DNA of 10,595 bases from the NCBI RefSeq assembly GCF_937997465.1, contig NZ_CALKTQ010000325.1:1-10595 (forward strand), in the 5' to 3' direction. The stretch's first letter is position 1; each line of letters starts with the position of its first letter. This DNA is from an uncultured Campylobacter sp. (GTDB lineage Bacteria > Campylobacterota > Campylobacteria > Campylobacterales > Campylobacteraceae). The position numbers and the translations under genes are program-made. Below the pieces are notes generated by a model that did not search any database, was not told the origin of the DNA, and worked only from the letters and a program-made list of their open reading frames with translations. Shown piece after piece: positions 6,779 through 10,595 of the stretch.

Positions 6779-7690
6779 TTGCGCACGGTATCCGCAGACG
6801 TTTTTATGGATAAATTTAATAGCAGCGAAGACGGAGTTTTGGCTGGTCTTGGCGTCAAAATCCGCGCCAAAAATATAGCGCTAAGCGATGAAATAGCCTT
6901 CGGCGCGATAAAAATGGACGCCAAAGATGACACCAAAATAGTCGGCGATTTTCACGCTTTGCGGGGCTGCTTTATAAATTTCACCCTACAAGGAGGCATC
7001 AGCCTAAGCTCGGCGAATGGCAAAATCGAATACAAAAGCGGACTATCCACGATCAGCTCGGTCGATCTACCAAGCTCGGATCAAGAGATTTACGGCGGCG
7101 CGCACGCGGGAATAAATTTATTCCTAGAAAACTCGTTTATGAGCGCAAATTTCGGCGATCTTATCGAGCTTGGCGCAAATAAACTCGTCTCGCAAAACGA
7201 CACCTGCGCCGTAAATAAAATTTTATTAAACCAAATTTTATCGCTAAACGCCGACGAGCCGCTTGAAAGACTGCTTTTAGAAAGTAAAATTTTAGAGCTT
7301 ATTTATAACGAATTCAGCCGCCTAAAATGCCCAAATAAGAATGTTATACTAGACGAAGTGGACAAAAACGCGCTACAAAAAGCTAGGCAAATTTTAAGCA
7401 AAGATATCAAAAATCCGCCGTCTATAAAAGAGCTTTCAAAACAGGTGCGGCTGAACGAATTTAAGCTTAAAGTCGGCTTTAAAAGTTTGTTTGGGCAAAC
7501 TCCTTACGAATTTTTACGCGAAGAGCGAATGAAGCGAGCGCTGGCGATGTTGCAAGGTTCAGAGCTAAATATCGCCGAAATTTCGGCTGCGACGGGCTTT
7601 AAAAATCAAAGCCACTTCAGCAAGCTTTTTTGCGATTATTACGGCACGGCACCCAAAAATTTGATGAAAAATAGAAAATATTATTATTGA
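6779..7690 (+). CDS. AraC-family regulator, PchR/YbtA-like
   Basis: A 303-residue regulator. The N-terminal 190 residues form an effector-binding region without strong motifs. Residues about 196-300 are the AraC DNA-binding domain: first HTH about 216-236 (IKELSKQVRLNEFKLKVGFK), the linker FGQTPYEFLREERM, and second HTH about 264-287 ending in GFKNQSHFSKLF, followed by YYGTAPKN, the standard AraC signature. The LNEFKLKVGFKSLFG form is typical of the PchR/YbtA siderophore-sensing branch, in which the imported ferric siderophore is the co-inducer that activates the receptor promoter. It starts with TTG: an in-frame TAA lies just upstream (6767-6769), AAGGA sits 5 nt before the TTG, and the next ATG (6806) lacks a ribosome site. 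It is transcribed away from the receptor gene, as expected for its local regulator. Confidence 0.85.
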   Translation: MRTVSADVFMDKFNSSEDGVLAGLGVKIRAKNIALSDEIAFGAIKMDAKDDTKIVGDFHALRGCFINFTLQGGISLSSANGKIEYKSGLSTISSVDLPSSDQEIYGGAHAGINLFLENSFMSANFGDLIELGANKLVSQNDTCAVNKILLNQILSLNADEPLERLLLESKILELIYNEFSRLKCPNKNVILDEVDKNALQKARQILSKDIKNPPSIKELSKQVRLNEFKLKVGFKSLFGQTPYEFLREERMKRALAMLQGSELNIAEISAATGFKNQSHFSKLFCDYYGTAPKNLMKNRKYYY

Positions 7691-7804
7691 TTTTACGAGA
7701 TTTGCCCGTAAATTTGCCGCAAACGGCGCTCAAAAGCCTGTTAAGATAATATTTCTAGTGATGACCACATATAAAAATATGCTCAAATTAGCAGTGCTTA
7801 CCAA

Positions 7805-8035
7805 GGCGTATATTGTACGCCGCCTATGCTTGCAAATCGGAAGCTTTTATAAGCTTTTAACGAATGATCGTTAAAAGCTTCCTATTAAAAAACTTAGACG
7901 TTTTATCTACGAAAAATCATTTTCGAGCGATGAAGTTTCGTCTAAGTTTTTATATTTTTCTTTTGCTCGGCCAAAGAAAAATATCGGCCGTCTGCCAAGA
8001 CCTTACAGCAAACTCATTTGAGTTTGCTAAGTAAG
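7805..8035. repeat. Cluster of perfect hairpins (candidate interspersed or structured element)
   Basis: Five consecutive inverted repeats occupy 230 bp. (a) GGCGTA 7805-7810 with TACGCC 7816-7821. (b) A 13-bp perfect stem, 7851-7863 with 7868-7880, loop ATGA; its right arm can instead pair with 7839-7849 over 11 bp, giving two mutually exclusive folds. (c) A 13-bp stem, 7888-7900 with 7939-7951, enclosing a smaller hairpin at 7910-7925 and followed by a T-rich run. (d) An 11-bp stem, 7953-7963 with 7973-7983. (e) A 10-bp stem, 8007-8016 with 8019-8028, extended by CTTAC/GTAAG. No known RNA family is recognised. A plus-strand frame from ATG 7761 to 8021 is open except for one TAA at 7872. Candidates are a noncoding RNA, a MITE or IS remnant, or stacked terminators. 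Confidence 0.6.
7888..7959 (+). terminator. Possible intrinsic terminator downstream of the AraC gene
   Basis: The 13-bp perfect stem (left arm 7888-7900, right arm 7939-7951) is followed on the plus strand by a T-rich tract to 7959. The left arm begins with an A run, so on the minus strand the hairpin also ends in a U-rich tail, and it could work in both directions. The 38-nt interior is long for a simple terminator but contains its own 6-bp hairpin (7910-7925). It lies about 200 bp past the end of the AraC gene. A weaker hairpin, GCCG caaa CGGC (7716-7727), lies closer to that gene but has no U tract. Confidence 0.4.
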
Positions 8036-8041
8036 TATTAA

Positions 8042-8541
8042 CATATTGTCTTATGTAGGGGTTGTTTATTCTTGATGTTTTGATAAATGATATCAAGCTC
8101 TAAGACTGCATGATGGAATTTGAAGCGATTGTTTTTATTAAGTTAAAGTAAATTTTGGTTTATATGGAAATTTACTTTTATTTTTTTATTTGGTATTTTA
8201 GCACAAATTTTAAAATTAAGATGTTGCTAGTATTCTTATAGCATAAATAAGTATTAAAGTAGAGATTGTTTTTGAGCAAGAAATAAGAATCAAAAAGAAG
8301 AGCATTTTGTGCGGGGTTAAGATTGTTTAATAAAACAAGCATCGCTATAATATAGCCGTATTCGTTTTCGCAGTCGTATTAAAACCCTCGTTTTAGTTGC
8401 GTTTTAAATATGTTCATGCTATAAGAGTCTTACTTTTCCAAATCTTAACTATCGTATCCGCAAGAACGCTGTCTTGAGAATCAACAAAGCTTAATTTTTC
8501 TCCTGTATTGACTTGAGTATTTGTTAGATAATTAATCTTAC
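8042..8541. other. AT-rich stretch with possible minus-strand gene remnants
   Basis: No gene can be called. On the minus strand a 54-codon frame runs from ATG 8342 to 8178 (hydrophobic and Asn/Leu/Tyr-rich; the open frame also extends upstream of the ATG). A second, 51-codon frame runs from TTG 8569 to 8414, overlapping the end of the antitoxin gene. Neither has a ribosome site that I can see and neither resembles a known protein. They could be the remains of a decayed gene downstream of the toxin-antitoxin pair, or chance. Confidence 0.3.
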
Positions 8542-8814
8542 TTACACTATCGCCACTCTTTTGCCGCAAGCTTTTATGTAGTTAAAGAATGTTTTATACT
8601 TGATATTATACGCCCCGCTTTCTATTCTAGCTACGGCTGATTGGGTTATGCCCATCCTTTTAGCTACCTCGCTTTGAGTTAGCCCGGCTTCGCTTCTGGC
8701 GTCTATTAAAGCTTCTATGGCTTTATATTCGTCCTCCAGCGCATCGTATTGCGCTTTAAATTCCGGATTTTTTAGCTCTTCTTTTAAAACTTCTCTAAAA
8801 TTAACGGTTCCCAT
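8542..8814 (-). CDS. XRE-family antitoxin of a type II toxin-antitoxin pair
   Basis: A 90-residue protein with a Cro/C1-type helix-turn-helix in its second half, about residues 30-85: the motif AGLTQSEVAKRMGITQSAVA gives helix 2, turn and recognition helix, followed by RIESGAYN and KYKTFFNYIKACGK, exactly the XRE pattern. Residues 1-28 (KEELKNPEFKAQYDALEDEY) form the acidic helical region seen in antitoxins paired with Gp49/HigB-like toxins, presumably the toxin-binding part. Its ATG lies inside the end of the toxin gene (14-bp overlap), so the pair is translationally coupled, in the toxin-first order typical of HigBA. It probably represses its own operon through the palindrome upstream of the toxin gene. 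Confidence 0.85.
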   Translation of the reverse strand: MGTVNFREVLKEELKNPEFKAQYDALEDEYKAIEALIDARSEAGLTQSEVAKRMGITQSAVARIESGAYNIKYKTFFNYIKACGKRVAIV

Positions 8815-9130
8815 TTTTAAACTCCTTTAATCTTTGTTCTGCCAAATTTAGTATACTTTTTGGCGTTTTTTGCGTTTTTTTAACAAAAGTTAGCAGGATT
8901 ATTATCCTTTTACCCATTTCATAACAATATATACTTCTAGCTATACCTTCATCAGACTTTATGCGTATCTCAAACAGTCTGCCTTTTAGGCTTTTGGTAT
9001 ACGGCTCTCCCAAGGTATTGCCTCTAGTCTCTAAAAGCTCGAACATTTTATAGCCTCTTTGTCTAAGTCCTACGGGCAATCCCAAGAACTCATCTTTTAT
9101 GGCTTCGTTTGCAAATTCTACGCTCCACAT
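8801..9130 (-). CDS. Gp49/HigB-like RelE-superfamily toxin
   Basis: A 109-residue protein of the phage-derived Gp49-like (PF05973) branch of the RelE/HigB superfamily; toxins of this type usually cleave mRNA on the ribosome. Recognisable family blocks are GEPYTKSLKGRLFEIRIK (middle), the beta strands RSIYCYEMGKRIIILLTF, and the C-terminal hallmark VKKTQKTPKSILNLAEQR. I chose the ATG at 9130 over an upstream TTG at 9148 because AAAGGG lies 5 nt before it and family members start at about this MWSVEF position; the longer form would add six residues. It is cotranscribed with the XRE antitoxin downstream. Such modules commonly stabilise integrated elements, fitting the neighbouring integrase. Confidence 0.85.
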   Translation of the reverse strand: MWSVEFANEAIKDEFLGLPVGLRQRGYKMFELLETRGNTLGEPYTKSLKGRLFEIRIKSDEGIARSIYCYEMGKRIIILLTFVKKTQKTPKSILNLAEQRLKEFKNGNR

Positions 9131-9157
9131 CGTAACCCTTTTATGCAACTAAGTCTT

Positions 9158-9178
9158 ATTATACCATATATGATATAA
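9158..9178 (-). promoter_or_regulatory. Toxin-antitoxin promoter -10 with overlapping operator palindrome
   Basis: On the minus strand TATAAT occupies 9158-9163, about 28 nt before the toxin ATG. The 20 bp at 9159-9178 form a palindrome with a single mismatched pair, centred on CATATATG (9165-9172), and overlap the -10. This is the expected place for the antitoxin or toxin-antitoxin complex to bind and repress. No good -35 is visible. Binding is inferred. Confidence 0.55.
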
Positions 9179-9230
9179 ATTGCGGTTTGTTTTATGTATT
9201 CGTCACAAAAACAAACAGCTTGATATAAAA

Positions 9231-10389
9231 TTATTCATACAACCTCTCCACTATCTCTCTTCCGCTGTCTGGCATCAGCTTGGCGTATCTTAGGGTATGG
9301 TTGATATCCGAGTGATTCATCAGCTTTTTTATCGTTAGTATCGGAGTGCCTTCTATAGCAAGATGCGAAGCGAACGTATGCCTAAGGGTATGAATAACTA
9401 CTCTATTGGTTGCGTCGCTTATATCTAAATTTTGATTAAAAAGCTTATTAAGTAGCGGCTGTAAGACGTTTTGGATAGTGGCTTTGGGTTTTATTTACTA
9501 AAAAGTCATTCGGGGATAGGGTGGTATAAATTTGATTGATCATTTCTAACGCTCTTTTGCTTAAAAATCCCGTATACGTGCTCCTTGTTTTAAAATCGCT
9601 TATAGTAACTGATTTGGTAGATAGTGCTAAATCCTTTTTCTTAATGTTCAAAATTCCCTCCAGTCTAGCTCCCGTACAAAGCGCAAGCTCAGCGAACAGC
9701 CCTAGGGCAAAATCTCCTTTAGCTGCTACTTCTTTGCGTAAAAGTTCTATCTCGATAAGCTCTAAAAATCTCTCTCGTTTGTTATTCGGTTTTTTTAGTT
9801 CTATCTTGTATGGGCTAATGTGATTAATGAGGCCTACTTTTATGGCGTGATTAAAAATCGTCCTAACTATACCCATTATGGCATTGATGCGAGATTGCGA
9901 TAATTTACGTTTGGTTTTAGGGGAGATGATTTGAGAGATATCTTTATGATGCTCGTTTATCGTCTCGGGTGTTATCTGCGTCGTAGTTAGACCCCCTAAC
10001 TTATCCTTATGGTAAATTTCGTAATCTCGCCTTTGCTCTTTTATGTTGACGGCGTTGCTCGGTTCTTTTTCTAGTTTATGGCTGAAAAAGGCATCTGCGA
10101 TCTCGTCAAATTTAAGCGAGTTTTTGTTATTCTTGGCTATTATTTTCTTGGATATGCTATCGGGAAGCTCTCCGTTTCTTTGTTTGGCGTCGAATTCTTT
10201 CTTTTTGTTATATTCGTAGGTTATATTTACACCTTCGGATTTCGATCCGATTTTGACGTTTGCCTTTTTACCCTCAAGCGTAACTCTCATATAAAAAACT
10301 ACGTCGCCGCTAGCTAGATTATTAAAGAAAATTCCCGGATATTTATTGACTCCGAACGATGAGTTGTAATTTTTAAGTTTTCCTGCCAT
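9231..10389 (-). pseudogene. Tyrosine-recombinase integrase with a single-base frameshift
   Basis: Read from ATG 10389 the frame gives 313 residues and stops at 9448. The catalytic domain continues in the +1 frame to a TAA at 9231-9233; joined, the product is about 385 residues, the normal length for a phage- or element-type integrase. Residues 1-85 are the arm-binding DUF4102-like region, about 90-190 the core-binding SAM-like domain, and 205 onward the catalytic domain. Arg242 (LCTGARLEGIL) is in the first frame. IHTLRHTF (His333, Arg336 in the joined numbering), His359 (MNHSD) and the nucleophile Tyr368 (LRYAKL) are in the second. The shift must occur between 9448 and about 9497, most simply as one extra base in the A4C3 run at 9486-9492. 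The short form lacks the nucleophile and would be inactive. Alternatives are programmed +1 frameshifting or a sequencing error. AGGGGG lies unusually close (2 nt) before the ATG. Confidence 0.8.
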
Positions 10390-10400
10390 AACCCCCTAAA

Positions 10401-10420
10401 TTTGTTCCCTATTTGTTCCC
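10401..10420. repeat. Tandem direct repeat TTTGTTCCC upstream of the integrase
   Basis: TTTGTTCCC occurs at 10401-10409 and 10412-10420, an 11-bp period that places both copies on the same helix face, within 31 bp of the integrase start. Such arrangements occur as excisionase or integrase arm sites and as operator half-sites. A possible integrase -10 (TATAAA on the minus strand, 10425-10430) lies just upstream, so the repeats would sit at the start of the transcript. Confidence 0.45.
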
Positions 10421-10440
10421 AAAATTTATAAAAATGCATG

Positions 10441-10464
10441 ATATTCTAGTGTAACTTAGAATAT
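10441..10464. promoter_or_regulatory. Perfect 8-8-8 dyad upstream of the integrase (core site or operator candidate)
   Basis: ATATTCTA (10441-10448) and TAGAATAT (10457-10464) are perfect inverted copies around an 8-bp spacer. TAGAATAT recurs as a direct copy at 10500-10507. Two inverted 8-bp arms around a 6-8 bp spacer is the general form of a tyrosine-recombinase core site, and the place, 52 bp before the integrase start, is where an attachment site often lies. It would also cover the -35 region of the integrase promoter, so an operator is equally possible. No second copy of the whole dyad was found in the window. Confidence 0.4.
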
Positions 10465-10595
10465 GTTTAAGCTATTAAATGGCGTATTTTAGGGATTTAT
10501 AGAATATTTTGGAGTGTTTAAGAATTATATATTTTTGAACCCAGCATCCGGAGCCATTTATCTTCAAAAATCCTTTTAAAATCTCGATTTTAACG
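10465..10595. other. Right-end stretch, unresolved
   Basis: No gene is called. On the minus strand the frame entering from the window edge is open for 39 codons and stops at 10475-10477. On the plus strand a frame ending at a TAA near 10577 is also open for about 28 codons. Both are too short to judge without the flanking sequence. If the integrase marks an element end, this stretch holds the junction with the host chromosome. Confidence 0.25.

Noticed and set aside
7761..7874. 37-codon plus-strand frame that ends inside a hairpin, resembling a leader peptide with attenuator
   Set aside because: No ribosome site, and no downstream gene on that strand for the attenuator to control; the frame continues after one stop, favouring chance or decay.
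9131..9148. Upstream TTG start adding six residues to the toxin
   Set aside because: The ATG at 9130 has the Shine-Dalgarno at normal spacing and matches the usual family N-terminus.
10537..10560. GAACCCAGCATCCGGAGCCA looked like a tRNA 3' end (possible attachment site)
   Set aside because: No matching T-arm, anticodon arm or 5' acceptor strand on either strand; resemblance limited to a few bases and a terminal CCA.
10475..10594. Partial minus-strand coding region entering from the window edge (39 open codons)
   Set aside because: Too short to judge, and the plus strand is also open across part of it; no recognisable protein end.
1..10595. CRISPR array, rRNA or complete tRNA gene
   Set aside because: No regularly spaced direct repeats of CRISPR length and no tRNA or rRNA core sequences were seen on either strand.

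Overview
The window looks like chromosomal DNA of a Campylobacter (Campylobacterota), probably of the oral C. rectus/C. showae/C. curvus type. The grounds are the very frequent word AAATTTA, the Lys/Ile/Asn-rich mobile genes beside a clearly more GC-rich metabolic locus, and sigma70-like TATAAT boxes with mostly poor -35 elements. The species is an inference from composition, not a match.

Layout. (1) 1-2149, plus strand, AT-rich: a noncoding leader with inverted and direct repeats, a small AlpA/excisionase-like HTH protein, a MobV-type relaxase domain, and an overlapping long coiled-coil protein that looks like the detached C-terminal half of the same relaxase. (2) 2475-7690, more GC-rich: a four-gene siderophore-uptake locus. 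It holds an RhtX/FptX-type MFS permease (plus), an alpha/beta hydrolase and a FyuA/FptA-like TonB-dependent receptor (one minus-strand operon, receptor first), and a divergent PchR/YbtA-like AraC regulator (plus). (3) 7691-8541: about 850 bp with no convincing gene but a striking run of perfect hairpins at 7805-8035. (4) 8542-9130, minus strand: a type II toxin-antitoxin pair (Gp49/HigB-like RelE toxin, then an XRE antitoxin) with a near-palindromic operator over its -10. (5) 9231-10389, minus strand: a tyrosine-recombinase integrase split by a single-base frameshift, preceded by short repeats and an 8-8-8 dyad that could be operator or recombination core sites. (6) 10390-10595: noncoding or unresolved.

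How it works together. The receptor would take a ferric siderophore across the outer membrane (TonB-driven), the single-subunit MFS permease would carry it across the inner membrane, the hydrolase may process it in the cytoplasm, and the AraC protein would sense the imported complex and activate the receptor operon. The receptor and permease promoters share the same architecture (TTGATA, 17 bp, TATAAT or TATACT) with Fur-box-like sequences over the -35. No siderophore synthesis gene is present, so this looks like use of a siderophore made elsewhere. The locus lies between a mobilisation module and an integrase plus toxin-antitoxin pair. It could therefore be cargo of a roughly 10-kb integrative mobilisable element, or a resident locus flanked by two degrading elements; no att repeat pair was found to decide this. 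Both the relaxase and the integrase are one base out of frame at a homopolymer run.
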